A DNA stretch of 64,000 nt, from positions 1-64,000 of the forward strand of contig JAWJLM010000005.1 of NCBI GenBank assembly GCA_040191315.1, read 5' to 3'. Numbering within the stretch: the stretch's first letter is position 1; each line of letters opens with the position of its first letter. Position numbers and translations under genes: made by a program. The notes under the pieces were generated by a model. The model saw only the letters and a list, made by a program, of their open reading frames with translations. It did no database searches and was not told where the DNA came from. The DNA comes from Bacillaceae bacterium S4-13-56. Lineage in GTDB: Bacteria > Bacillota > Bacilli > Bacillales > JAWJLM01. Positions 1-8,936 of this stretch are shown here, piece after piece.

Positions 1-76
1 TAAATGGGCTGTTTAGCGAATCGTTCAGCAGACCCTATAGTAAAGAATCTATTTCCGTTTCTGAGAAATAAAAAAT

Positions 77-105
77 TTCACATTCGCCAGATAATTGTTT
101 ATAAT
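77..105 (+). promoter_or_regulatory. Sigma-A promoter of citZ
   Basis: TTCACA at 77-82 and a perfect TATAAT at 100-105 are separated by 17 bases, about 105 bases before the citZ start. Seen directly; use of the promoter is inferred. Confidence 0.75.
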
Positions 106-143
106 TGTGTATGGGGATGATTGTCCTGTAGCAATAAAATAAA

Positions 144-157
144 GTTAAGCGTTTTCT
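144..157 (+). promoter_or_regulatory. Candidate CcpA binding site (cre) before citZ
   Basis: The 14 bases GTTAAGCGTTTTCT match the cre consensus TGWAARCGYTWNCW at 12 of 14 positions. The site lies downstream of the promoter in the leader, where CcpA would act as a roadblock. CcpA control of citZ is known in B. subtilis; here it is inferred from the motif. Confidence 0.55.
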
Positions 158-209
158 TACAATAATAAAGGGGACGCACGGGGAATTCTTAAAAAAGGAG
201 AGAGATAAC

Positions 210-1325
210 ATGTCAGTAACAAAAGGTCTTGAAGGGGTTATTGCAACACAAACTACCGTTAGCTCTATCATTGATGATCAGCTTACATATGTGGGTTATC
301 CCATTGATGATTTAGCAGTTCACTCTACTTTTGAAGAGGTAATCTATCTTTTATGGAATAGCAGATTACCTAATCAGCAAGAGCTTAAGGAATTAAGCCA
401 ACAACTTGCCGATGAGATGGTTTTGCCGGATGAAATAATTCAACACCTGAAATCTTATGATTTAAAAACCGTCCACCCAATGGCTGCATTAAGAACTGCT
501 GTCTCTATGTTAGGTCTTTTTGATCCTGAAGCTGATGTTATGGACGAAGAAGCAAACTTTAGGAAATCAGTTCGTCTTCAAGCAAAAATACCTACCATTG
601 TGACTGCTTTTGCTAGAATTCGTCAAGGTCAGGAGCCTATAGCTCCTAAAAAGGATTTAAGTTTCGCTGCCAATTTCCTTTATATGTTATCTGGAAAGGA
701 CCCAGAGCCTATTGAAGTAGAAGCTTTCAATAAGGCACTAGTTCTTCATGCTGACCATGAATTGAATGCTTCTACATTTACAGCGCGTGTGTGTGTGGCT
801 ACACTTTCTGATGTGTATTCTGGTGTTACAGCCGCAATTGGAGCGCTGAAAGGGCCTCTTCATGGAGGAGCGAATGAAAGAGTTATGAAAATGCTGACCG
901 AAATTGGTGAAGTTGAGAATGCCATTCCATATATAGAAGAGAAATTAGCAAACAATGAAAAAATTATGGGAATGGGACATCGAGTATACCAAAACGGAGA
1001 TCCTCGTGCTAAACATTTAAAAGAAATGTCTAGACAGCTCACACAATTAACGGGTCAATCAAAATATTATGATATGTCTGTAAAGATTGAAGAATATATA
1101 AAAGAACATAAAGGTCTACCTGCAAATGTTGATTTTTATTCTGCGTCTGTATATCACAGCTTAGGGATTGATCACGATTTATTCACCCCGATTTTTGCTG
1201 TGAGTCGTATTTCAGGCTGGCTAGCACACATTTTAGAACAATATCAAAACAATCGATTAATTCGTCCGCGTGCAGATTATTCTGGACCTAAGGGACAAAA
1301 GTATGTACCGCTTGAACAAAGATAG
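210..1325 (+). CDS. citZ: Citrate synthase
   Basis: Citrate synthase condenses oxaloacetate with acetyl-CoA, the entry step of the TCA cycle, in the cytosol. The 371-residue length is normal for the short Gram-positive type. The active-site histidine segment HADHELNAST is near residue 181, the second histidine segment MGHRVYQNGDPRA near 252, and the catalytic aspartate lies in NVDFYS near 308. The ATG at 210 follows an AAAGGAGAG ribosome binding site. It heads the citZ-icd-mdh cluster, as in B. subtilis, but a short hairpin lies between it and icd. A promoter and candidate cre site lie upstream, which suggests carbon-source control. No anomalies are seen. Confidence 0.97.
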   Translation: MSVTKGLEGVIATQTTVSSIIDDQLTYVGYPIDDLAVHSTFEEVIYLLWNSRLPNQQELKELSQQLADEMVLPDEIIQHLKSYDLKTVHPMAALRTAVSMLGLFDPEADVMDEEANFRKSVRLQAKIPTIVTAFARIRQGQEPIAPKKDLSFAANFLYMLSGKDPEPIEVEAFNKALVLHADHELNASTFTARVCVATLSDVYSGVTAAIGALKGPLHGGANERVMKMLTEIGEVENAIPYIEEKLANNEKIMGMGHRVYQNGDPRAKHLKEMSRQLTQLTGQSKYYDMSVKIEEYIKEHKGLPANVDFYSASVYHSLGIDHDLFTPIFAVSRISGWLAHILEQYQNNRLIRPRADYSGPKGQKYVPLEQR

Positions 1326-1334
1326 ATGATTAGG

Positions 1335-1354
1335 GCCGGCATTGCCGGCTTTCT
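1335..1354 (+). terminator. Weak terminator after citZ
   Basis: GCCGGC, a 3-base loop and GCCGGC are followed by TTTCT. The T-run is short, so read-through into icd is likely. Confidence 0.5.
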
Positions 1355-1358
1355 CCAT

Positions 1359-1389
1359 GATAGATTGGAAAAGGATTTTCCAATCTATC
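1359..1389. repeat. Perfect 14-bp hairpin between citZ and icd
   Basis: GATAGATTGGAAAA and its exact inverse are separated by 3 bases, without a T-run. A short stretch resembling the R2 repeat family (CTTTCGCCATTAAGACTTGG) follows at about 1401-1425. The hairpin may be a decayed repeat or an mRNA stability element in the citZ-icd transcript. Confidence 0.5.
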
Positions 1390-1481
1390 GTAAAAACTAA
1401 AACTTTCGCCATTAAGACTTGGCAAAATAGTGAATCCATTTTACACTAGGATCGTTGAAATTTTATATGGGAGGTATTTTC

Positions 1482-2750
1482 GTGTCAATAGGTGAAAAAA
1501 TTGTTGTAGAAAATGGAGTAATGAATGTCCCAAATAACCCAGTCATTCCATACATAGAAGGGGATGGAATTGGTCCCGATATTTGGGCAGCTGCATCGCG
1601 TGTATTGGAAGCGGCTGTGGAAAAAGCATATAACGGGGAAAAAGGAATTGTTTGGAAAGAGGTTTTAGCTGGGGAAAAAGCCTACAACCAAACAGGTGAA
1701 TGGCTACCATCTGAAACACTTGACGTTATTCGTGATTATAAGATTGCAATTAAAGGGCCTTTAACAACTCCTATTGGAGGAGGAATTCGTTCTCTTAACG
1801 TAGCTTTACGTCAAGAACTTGATCTGTTTACTTGTCTTCGTCCAGTTCGTTATTTTGAAGGTGTACCATCACCTGTTAAACGACCTGAGGATACAGATAT
1901 GGTTATTTTCCGTGAAAATACAGAGGATATCTATGCAGGAATTGAATGGCAAAAGGGATCGCCCGAAGTAAAGAAGGTCATTGAATTCTTACAAAATGAA
2001 ATGGGAGTACAGAAAATTCGATTCCCTGAAACTTCTGGTATTGGAATTAAGCCTGTTTCAGAAGAAGGAACGAAGCGCCTTGTTCGAGCGGCTATTGATT
2101 ATGCTCTCCGTGAAGGTCGTAAGAGTGTAACTCTTGTTCATAAAGGTAATATTATGAAGTTCACTGAAGGGGCCTTTAAAAATTGGGGATATGAACTCGC
2201 AGAACAGGAATTTGGTGCTCAAACCTTTACATGGGCTGAGTATGACCGTATTGCTGAAGAAAAAGGAAAGGATGCTGCAAACGAAGCTCAGGCTAAAGCT
2301 GAGGCTGAGGGGAAAATCATCGTGAAGGATGCAATTGCTGATATATTCCTTCAACAAATCCTTACACGTCCGGCTGAATTTGATGTTGTTGCCACAATGA
2401 ACTTGAATGGTGACTATATTTCTGATGCATTAGCTGCACAAGTTGGTGGAATTGGTATTGCGCCAGGAGCAAATATAAACTTTGAGACTGGTCATGCTAT
2501 TTTTGAAGCTACCCATGGTACTGCACCGAAGTACGCTGGTTTAGATAAGGTAAATCCTTCATCTGTTATCTTGTCAGGAGTATTAATGCTGGAGCATCTT
2601 GGTTGGAGAGAAGCTGCTGACCTTGTTATGCAGTCTATTGAGAAGACAATTGCAAGTAAGGTAGTAACTTATGACTTTGCACGATTAATGGATAATGCTA
2701 CAGAAGTAAAGTGTTCTGAATTTGGTAATGCAGTAATTGAAAATATGTAA
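1482..2750 (+). CDS. icd: Isocitrate dehydrogenase (NADP-dependent)
   Basis: Oxidative decarboxylation of isocitrate to 2-oxoglutarate with NADP. The N-terminal IEGDGIGPD nucleotide-binding motif and the substrate loop [13 protein letters not shown] (Ser near residue 104) are intact. The long Bacillus-type insertion around [12 protein letters not shown] is present. I chose the GTG at 1482 because GGGAGG sits 7 bases upstream and the protein then has 422 residues, close to the B. subtilis enzyme. An upstream in-frame ATG at 1455 would add nine residues with no family support. The gene is second in the citZ-icd-mdh cluster, 25 bases before mdh. Confidence 0.96.
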   Translation: MSIGEKIVVENGVMNVPNNPVIPYIEGDGIGPDIWAAASRVLEAAVEKAYNGEKGIVWKEVLAGEKAYNQTGEWLPSETLDVIRDYKIAIKGPLTTPIGGGIRSLNVALRQELDLFTCLRPVRYFEGVPSPVKRPEDTDMVIFRENTEDIYAGIEWQKGSPEVKKVIEFLQNEMGVQKIRFPETSGIGIKPVSEEGTKRLVRAAIDYALREGRKSVTLVHKGNIMKFTEGAFKNWGYELAEQEFGAQTFTWAEYDRIAEEKGKDAANEAQAKAEAEGKIIVKDAIADIFLQQILTRPAEFDVVATMNLNGDYISDALAAQVGGIGIAPGANINFETGHAIFEATHGTAPKYAGLDKVNPSSVILSGVLMLEHLGWREAADLVMQSIEKTIASKVVTYDFARLMDNATEVKCSEFGNAVIENM

Positions 2751-2775
2751 TCCAAAAATCAAGGGGGAAAGAGTC

Positions 2776-3714
2776 ATGGGAATTACTCGTAGAAAAGTGT
2801 CTGTTATTGGTGGAGGATTTACAGGAGCTACCACTGCGCTGATGATTGCTCAAAAGGAGTTAGCTGATGTTGTTTTAGTTGATATTCCAAATATGGAAAA
2901 TCCAACTAAGGGAAAAGCACTGGATATGCTAGAGGCAAGTCCTGTTCAGGGGTTTGATTCTGATATTGTAGGAACATCCAATTATGAAGATACAAAAGGC
3001 TCCGATCTAGTAATTATAACAGCAGGGATTGCACGTAAGCCAGGTATGAGTCGTGATGACTTAGTAAATACCAATGCAAAAATCATGAAGAGTATTACAA
3101 AGGAAATTGTGAAGTATTCTCCGGATTGTTATATTGTGGTTTTAACAAACCCAGTAGATGCAATGACCTATACTGTTTTCCAAGAATCAGGGTTACCAAA
3201 AAATAGAGTTATTGGTCAATCAGGTGTGTTAGATTCTGCACGTTTTCGTACTTTCGTTGCCCAAGAATTAAATCTATCTGTCAAGGATATTACAGGTTTT
3301 GTTCTAGGTGGACATGGGGATGACATGGTTCCATTAGTTCGTTATTCTTATGCGGGAGGCATCCCGTTAGAGAAGCTAATTCCAGCTGATCGTCTCGAGG
3401 AAATCGTTGAGCGTACCCGTAAAGGTGGCGGTGAAATCGTTAACTTATTAGGAAATGGAAGTGCATATTACGCACCAGCAGCATCCCTAACTGAAATGGC
3501 TGAAGCAATCTTGAAAGATCAAAGAAGGGTTCTTCCAGCTATCGCGTATTTAGAGGGTGAGTATGGCTACTCTGATATTTACTTGGGAGTACCGACTGTT
3601 CTTGGTGGCAATGGTATCGAAAAAATTATAGAACTTGAGTTAACAGAAGAAGAAAAAATGGCACTTGATAAATCAGCAGATTCTGTTAAAAATGTTATCA
3701 AAGTTTTACAGTAA
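2776..3714 (+). CDS. mdh: Malate dehydrogenase
   Basis: NAD-dependent oxidation of malate to oxaloacetate, supplying the substrate of citrate synthase encoded two genes upstream. The glycine-rich GGGFTGA motif lies near residue 11, the NPVDAMTY segment in the middle, and the proton-relay histidine in GGHGDDM near residue 179. This is the lactate-dehydrogenase-like MDH type, 312 residues. The ATG at 2776 follows AAGGGGGAAAGAG; an in-frame ATG at 2737 overlaps icd and lacks family support. A strong terminator closes the operon. Confidence 0.96.
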   Translation: MGITRRKVSVIGGGFTGATTALMIAQKELADVVLVDIPNMENPTKGKALDMLEASPVQGFDSDIVGTSNYEDTKGSDLVIITAGIARKPGMSRDDLVNTNAKIMKSITKEIVKYSPDCYIVVLTNPVDAMTYTVFQESGLPKNRVIGQSGVLDSARFRTFVAQELNLSVKDITGFVLGGHGDDMVPLVRYSYAGGIPLEKLIPADRLEEIVERTRKGGGEIVNLLGNGSAYYAPAASLTEMAEAILKDQRRVLPAIAYLEGEYGYSDIYLGVPTVLGGNGIEKIIELELTEEEKMALDKSADSVKNVIKVLQ

Positions 3715-3716
3715 CC

Positions 3717-3748
3717 AAAGATTCGAGGGCTTACCCTCGAATCTTTTT
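3717..3748 (+). terminator. Rho-independent terminator after mdh
   Basis: A 13-bp stem (AAAGATTCGAGGG and its inverse), a 4-base loop and a T-run. Confidence 0.9.
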
Positions 3749-3758
3749 ACACACAAAA

Positions 3759-3772
3759 AGTAAACGCTTACA
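3759..3772 (+). promoter_or_regulatory. Candidate cre site before the MaoC-like gene
   Basis: AGTAAACGCTTACA contains a perfect 12-base palindrome, GTAAACGCTTAC, with the cre core. It abuts the ribosome binding site of the next gene and lies just beyond the mdh terminator. CcpA binding is inferred. Confidence 0.5.
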
Positions 3773-3787
3773 AAGGGGTGTTTCGTG

Positions 3788-4264
3788 ATGTTAGGAAAGA
3801 AACGTAAACTTGGGAAAAAGATCAAGGAAATACAAGTGGGGGATTCTTACGAAAATGAAATTGTCATAAAAGATCGTGATTTACTTTTGTATTTAGGGCT
3901 AACAAACGACGCTAATCCTCTTTATATTCAACATGATTACGCTTCTCAAACTCCATTTGAAAGACCAATTGTTCCTTCTATCATGGTTTATGGTATGGTC
4001 TCTGCCTCCATATCTATGCATTTACCAGGACCAGGGAGTCATGTTGTTCAATCAAACATATCTTACCCTCATCCTGTATACCACTACGAAAAAGTTAAGC
4101 TATCGCTAAAGGTTGAAGAGGTAAATGTTAAAGAACATTTTGCCTTGATCAAGGCTGAGGGAAAACGTGAGGATGGAAAATGTGTTCTTTCTGGGGTAGT
4201 GAAGGTCTGTCCAGCCTATGAGCCAAAATCTATGAACTCACATTCACTGGATAACTTTTATTAA
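3788..4264 (+). CDS. MaoC-like hotdog-fold protein
   Basis: Recognised as a MaoC/hydratase-type hotdog protein of 158 residues. Such proteins hydrate enoyl thioesters or bind acyl groups. The family motif D-x-N-P-L-H is here NDANPLY: the aspartate is kept, but the histidine of the catalytic pair is tyrosine, so hydratase activity is doubtful. The PIVPSIMVYGM helix that usually lines the acyl pocket follows. A GTG at 3785 is an alternative start; the ATG gives better spacing from AAAGGGGTG. It stands alone between mdh and phoP with a cre-like site in front. The substrate is not known. Confidence 0.75.
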   Translation: MLGKKRKLGKKIKEIQVGDSYENEIVIKDRDLLLYLGLTNDANPLYIQHDYASQTPFERPIVPSIMVYGMVSASISMHLPGPGSHVVQSNISYPHPVYHYEKVKLSLKVEEVNVKEHFALIKAEGKREDGKCVLSGVVKVCPAYEPKSMNSHSLDNFY

Positions 4265-4402
4265 TACTTTTAATATTTGTATGGGAATTCAGCTTAGGTT
4301 GAATTCCTTTTTCTTCATCGTTAATCGTTAGAAACTTGATTAGCTTTCTTACAGTGATATGATAGAATACATATAAGATTTTGTTTATGGAGTGTGACAC
4401 AA

Positions 4403-5119
4403 ATGGTTCAGCGAGTGCTAATTGTTGATGATGAAGAATCCATTGCAACTCTTCTTCAGTATAATATTGATCAAGCAGGGTTTGAAACAGTTGTGGCTAA
4501 TGATGGTCTTACTGCATTGGACTTTGCATCTAAAGGAAAATATGATCTTATTATTCTAGACATCATGCTTCCTGAAATGGATGGCATCGAGGTTTGTAAA
4601 AGGTTAAGAGCACAAAAGATAGAAACGCCTATCCTAATGCTGACAGCTAAGGATGAAGAGTTTGATAAAGTTTTAGGGCTTGAGTTAGGAGCAGATGACT
4701 ATTTGACAAAACCATTTAGTCCTAGGGAGGTTGTAGCAAGAATCAAAGCAATCTTAAGGAGGACAACCCAACAAGAGACAAAAGAGACATCCGCAGAAGA
4801 GGTACCCAAACAAATAAAAATAGGTAACCTTGCGATATTGCCCGACCAATATGAGGTATACTTGAAGGGCGAAGAGCTGTTTTTTACTCCGAAGGAATTT
4901 GAATTGCTTCTGTTTCTTGCCAAAAACAAAGGCAGAGTTTTGTCACGTGATCAATTATTATCGTCCGTATGGAATTATGATTTTGTGGGAGATACCAGAA
5001 TAGTGGATGTTCACATAAGTCATCTAAGAGATAAGATAGAACCAGATACAAAAAAGCCCTCTTACATTAAAACAATTAGAGGCCTAGGTTATAAACTAGA
5101 GGAACCGAAATTAAAATGA
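4403..5119 (+). CDS. phoP: Phosphate response regulator PhoP
   Basis: OmpR-type response regulator of 238 residues. The receiver domain covers residues 1-120, with acidic residues near the N terminus (VDDEES), the phosphoacceptor Asp near residue 53 (LIILDIMLPEMDG) and the Lys near 102 (TKPFSP). A winged-helix DNA-binding domain follows, ending RGLGYKLEEP. It activates phosphate-starvation genes when phosphorylated by PhoR, whose start codon overlaps its stop. The ATG at 4403 matches the usual family start; a GTG at 4394 overlaps the GGAG ribosome binding site. Confidence 0.96.
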   Translation: MVQRVLIVDDEESIATLLQYNIDQAGFETVVANDGLTALDFASKGKYDLIILDIMLPEMDGIEVCKRLRAQKIETPILMLTAKDEEFDKVLGLELGADDYLTKPFSPREVVARIKAILRRTTQQETKETSAEEVPKQIKIGNLAILPDQYEVYLKGEELFFTPKEFELLLFLAKNKGRVLSRDQLLSSVWNYDFVGDTRIVDVHISHLRDKIEPDTKKPSYIKTIRGLGYKLEEPKLK

Positions 5120-6858
5120 AAGGAATAAATTCACGTCCACTCTTAGGATACTCTCTTGTTATTATTATCATAATGTTTAGCCTTGGTGTGATTTTAGTTC
5201 AAAGTACAAGGAATTATGTAGTTCATACTGTTGAAGAACGTTTAATAAATGAAGGGACTTATATTTCTTCTTATATTGAAACAAGATCTTTTGAAAAAGA
5301 CAGTGTTCCTGATGAACTTAAGAAAATTAGTGAGCAGTTAGGGATAGGAATTGCTTACATAAATCAATATGGGGAGTTGAATTATTACACAATTCATGCT
5401 CTTGATTTAGAAACGGAAAAAAGAGAGCAGGTCCAATTATACCTTCACAAATATAAGGAAAAGAATATTTCTAATTCTAAAGGAGAATTGGTAGATACTT
5501 TATTTTTTTATCCAGTTCCCTTAAATGATGTGGAGAATCATACTCTTCTCCTTATTTTAGAAGTGGGGCTTTTAGAGGATGTTACAAGGAATATATGGAT
5601 TATAACAGCTATTACATTATCTCTAGGGATAGTAGCAATTGTCTATATTGGGTACGGTATTGTAGGAAAGTATATAAAACCTATGCAATCTGTAACGGAA
5701 TTAGCTGATGAGTTATCAAAAGGGAATTATTCTGTAAGAACCTATGAGGATTATTATGGTGAGTCAGGGGTGTTGACTGGAGCTGTAAATAAATTAGCAC
5801 GTAATCTTCAACAAATGAGCATCCAACAAGAGCGATTAAAGACTGTCATTGATAATATGGGAAGCGGACTGCTTCTTATCGATGAAAAAGGATATATTCA
5901 ATTAGTTAATCGTGCTTTTCTTGAAGTTTTTAGTGGAGAGATAAAAGATTATGTCGGTTATCTATATTATGAAGCAATCTCTTACCCTGACATCCATCAA
6001 ACGGTTCAGGAAGTATTTATGCTGGATCAAAAAGTGATAAAATCAATGATATTACCTTTAACTATTCAACGTAAGTTTTTAGAAATAACAGGAGTTCCCA
6101 TTATGAACAATAAGATGGTTCCAAAAGGTGCTGTTTTGGTCTTTCATGATATTACAGAATTGAAAATGCTAGAGAAAACAAGGAAAGACTTTGTAGCTAA
6201 TGTATCACATGAACTTAAAACACCTATTACCTCCATTCGAGGATTTGCAGAGACATTACTTGAGGGCAATTCTATAGATCCACCTACATCTCAACAATTT
6301 TTATCCATTATTTTAAAGGAAAGTGAACGATTACAGTCATTAATTCAAGACTTGTTGGAACTTTCTAAGATAGAGAAAGATGGATTTAAATTAGAGAAAT
6401 ATGAGTTTTTTTTGTCGGACTTAGTTGAAGAAGTCTGGCCAATTTTACTTTCTCAGGCGGAGCAAAAGGGGATTAATCTAACCAAGAAAGTTGACCATAT
6501 TTTAGTTGATGGTGATCCTAATCGTATAAAACAAATCATTGTAAATCTGATTGTGAATGCAGTTAATTACACAGGACAAAACGGTCAAATTGAACTGATT
6601 GGGAGAGAGGAAGATGAATGGATAAGCCTTGTTGTAAAGGATAATGGAATAGGAATCCCCGAGCAGGAACTTCCTAGAATTTTTGAACGGTTTTACCGCG
6701 TAGATAAAGCTAGAAGTAGGAATTCTGGGGGGACTGGATTAGGTTTAGCCATTGTTAAGCATATTGTTGAAGCCCATAAAGGAAAAATTAATGTTCAAAG
6801 TGAGGTAGGAACAGGGACTACTTTTTCTATTTACCTGCCGCGAAATATTAAAGAATAG
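5116..6858 (+). CDS. phoR: Phosphate sensor histidine kinase PhoR
   Basis: Membrane sensor kinase of 580 residues, partner of PhoP. In order: transmembrane helix at about 9-30, an extracytoplasmic PAS-like region to about 150, a second helix at about 157-180, HAMP, a cytoplasmic PAS domain (IDNMGSGLLLIDEKGY near 248), the phosphoaccepting His in VSHELKTP at residue 365, and an HATPase domain with VVKDNGIGIP and GGTGLGLAI. Its ATGA overlap with phoP indicates translational coupling. A weak GC hairpin with CCCTTTT follows the stop. Confidence 0.96.
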   Translation: MKGINSRPLLGYSLVIIIIMFSLGVILVQSTRNYVVHTVEERLINEGTYISSYIETRSFEKDSVPDELKKISEQLGIGIAYINQYGELNYYTIHALDLETEKREQVQLYLHKYKEKNISNSKGELVDTLFFYPVPLNDVENHTLLLILEVGLLEDVTRNIWIITAITLSLGIVAIVYIGYGIVGKYIKPMQSVTELADELSKGNYSVRTYEDYYGESGVLTGAVNKLARNLQQMSIQQERLKTVIDNMGSGLLLIDEKGYIQLVNRAFLEVFSGEIKDYVGYLYYEAISYPDIHQTVQEVFMLDQKVIKSMILPLTIQRKFLEITGVPIMNNKMVPKGAVLVFHDITELKMLEKTRKDFVANVSHELKTPITSIRGFAETLLEGNSIDPPTSQQFLSIILKESERLQSLIQDLLELSKIEKDGFKLEKYEFFLSDLVEEVWPILLSQAEQKGINLTKKVDHILVDGDPNRIKQIIVNLIVNAVNYTGQNGQIELIGREEDEWISLVVKDNGIGIPEQELPRIFERFYRVDKARSRNSGGTGLGLAIVKHIVEAHKGKINVQSEVGTGTTFSIYLPRNIKE

Positions 6859-6964
6859 GACAGAGGCCTACTCTGCCCTTTTCATATAAAAAAATAAGAA
6901 ACCTTTTCATGGGCTATTACGTATAAAGATATGTCACAGATAATGATACAAGGGAGAGGACCAA

Positions 6965-7915
6965 ATGAGTATTAAAAGGATGTATATGTGGTTTGCTCTA
7001 GGTATAGGATTAATTATCCTTGTACTAGTGGCCGCTACCAGCTGGTATACAGTAGATGAATCAGAACAAGCAGTCATTTTAACCTTTGGACAAGCAGACG
7101 AAGATATTACACAACCAGGATTGCATTTTAAGTTACCATGGCCTGTGCAAACTGTAGAAATTCTATCTAAAGAGACTTATAGTTTAGATTTTGGATTTTC
7201 GACAGGGGACAACGGAAATTCTGACACAGTGAAGATGATTACTGGAGATGAAAATATTGTTTTGGCAGATTTAGTTGTTCAATGGAAGATTACAGAACCA
7301 GCAAAATATCTATACCAATCTAATGAACCAAAACAAATTTTATACGATGCTACATCAGCCTCTTTACGAGGAATTATAGGAAATTCAAAAATAGACGATG
7401 CTTTAACTTCAGGAAAAGCGGAAATAGAAAATGAAGTTCGAGACCAGCTTATTTCTCTTATTAACAGCTATGATATTGGGATTTCCATTATTGATGTAAA
7501 GTTACAAGAAGTGGACCTTCCAAATGAGGAAGTTCGAAAGGCATTTACAAAAGTGACAGATGCTAGAGAAACGATGAACACCAAGATAAATGAAGCAAGA
7601 AAATATGAAAATAAACAAATGGAAGAAGCGCTAGGAGAAAAAGATGCCATCATATCCCGTGCTGAAGGTGAAAAAGTAGAAAGAATTCAAAAAGCAATAG
7701 GTGATGTAGCAGAATTTAATGCCTTGTATGAAGAGTATGTTCAGGCTCCTTCCACAACAAAACAACGTCTCGTTCTTGAAACCTTAGAAAAAGTATTACC
7801 TGATGCAAGGGTCTATATTATGAATGATGATGGAAATACCGTTAAATATTTACCTTTAGATCCTAAACAAACAACTCGGATCCAAACGGAAGGAGGATCA
7901 GAAAGTGAGCAATGA
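6965..7915 (+). CDS. hflK: HflK-like SPFH membrane protein
   Basis: SPFH/band-7 protein of 316 residues: one N-terminal membrane helix (about residues 8-27), the band-7 domain (VDESEQAVILTFG onward) and a charged helical region (residues 200-260). In E. coli, HflK and HflC form a large membrane cage around the FtsH protease; the same role here is inferred. It overlaps hflC by 11 bases, and GGGAGAGG precedes the start. No ftsH is in the window. The pair lies between phoR and polA, a position I do not recall from B. subtilis. Confidence 0.88.
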   Translation: MSIKRMYMWFALGIGLIILVLVAATSWYTVDESEQAVILTFGQADEDITQPGLHFKLPWPVQTVEILSKETYSLDFGFSTGDNGNSDTVKMITGDENIVLADLVVQWKITEPAKYLYQSNEPKQILYDATSASLRGIIGNSKIDDALTSGKAEIENEVRDQLISLINSYDIGISIIDVKLQEVDLPNEEVRKAFTKVTDARETMNTKINEARKYENKQMEEALGEKDAIISRAEGEKVERIQKAIGDVAEFNALYEEYVQAPSTTKQRLVLETLEKVLPDARVYIMNDDGNTVKYLPLDPKQTTRIQTEGGSESEQ

Positions 7916-8834
7916 TAATATTGTGGATATGAATGAAAAAAAGCCTGTAAATTCAAGGTTTTATGTAAAAACGGGGTTAGGTTTTATATTGCTCGTTTTA
8001 GTATTCGCTCTTTTTTTAGCTAGTGTGATTATCGTAAAAGAAGGAGAATATAAGGTGGTTCGTCAATTTGGTGAGGTCGTTAAAATAGAAGATGAACCCG
8101 GGTTGAAATTTAAAATACCATTTATACAAAGTGTTACTACTCTACCTAATAAGAAGTTAGTGTATGACGTTGACCAAAAAGAAATCAATACATTGGACAA
8201 AAAAAGAATGATTATTGATAACTTTGCTATCTGGCATATTGTAGGTCCTGAAGATATGATAGAAAATGCTCGTACAGTAGAGAATGCCGAAGCTCGAATG
8301 GGCGAATTTATTTTTTCTGCTATTCGATCTGAGCTTGGCCAAATGAATTATGAGGAGATCATCAATGACGAGAAATCCTCAAGAGGAAATTTGAATGAGA
8401 CGGTAAAAGACAGAGTTAATGAGCTTCTTGCTCGGGATAACTATGGAATTCAGGTTGATGATGTTCGTATAAAACGGACTGATTTACCTGATGAAAATGA
8501 GCAGTCTGTTTATCTAAGAATGATTTCAGAAAGGGAATCTAAGGCTCAAGAATATTTGTCCCAAGGGGATGCTGAAAAGAATAGAATTACCGCTACAACG
8601 GATAGAAAAGTGAAGGAAATGATCTCTACTACCAATGCCGAAGCTGCTCAAATTCGTGGAGAAGGTGAAAAAGAGGCAGCACGTATTTACAATGAAGCAT
8701 TTGAAAAAGACGGGGAGTTTTACAGTTTATACCGTACACTACAATCCTATAAACAAACGATTAATGGAGAAACTACCATATTTATTCCACAGGATTCTCC
8801 TTATGCACAGCTTCTATTAGGATATTTTAATTAA
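7905..8834 (+). CDS. hflC: HflC-like SPFH membrane protein
   Basis: Second SPFH/band-7 subunit, 309 residues, with a membrane helix at about 23-43 followed by VKEGEYKVVRQFGEVV, typical of HflC. The C-terminal half is a long charged helix with EAAQIRGEGEKEAARIYNEA. It starts with GTG at 7905, after AAGGAGGATCAGAAA, inside the 3' end of hflK, so the two are translationally coupled and probably form a hetero-oligomer. An inverted pair of CGCC(T)n segments at about 8840-8900 may terminate the transcript. Confidence 0.88.
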   Translation: MSNDNIVDMNEKKPVNSRFYVKTGLGFILLVLVFALFLASVIIVKEGEYKVVRQFGEVVKIEDEPGLKFKIPFIQSVTTLPNKKLVYDVDQKEINTLDKKRMIIDNFAIWHIVGPEDMIENARTVENAEARMGEFIFSAIRSELGQMNYEEIINDEKSSRGNLNETVKDRVNELLARDNYGIQVDDVRIKRTDLPDENEQSVYLRMISERESKAQEYLSQGDAEKNRITATTDRKVKEMISTTNAEAAQIRGEGEKEAARIYNEAFEKDGEFYSLYRTLQSYKQTINGETTIFIPQDSPYAQLLLGYFN

Positions 8835-8936
8835 TAAAGCGACGCCTTTTTTCTTCTATGAACCAAACATGGTAAAATAGGAGAAATAAGGCGTTTTTAA
8901 GTTAAAAACAAGTGAAGTACATAGTGGAGGAATGTA

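Noticed and set aside
35-271. Minus-strand 78-codon frame over the citZ promoter
   Set aside because: It covers the citZ promoter, leader and start; no start signal and no family.
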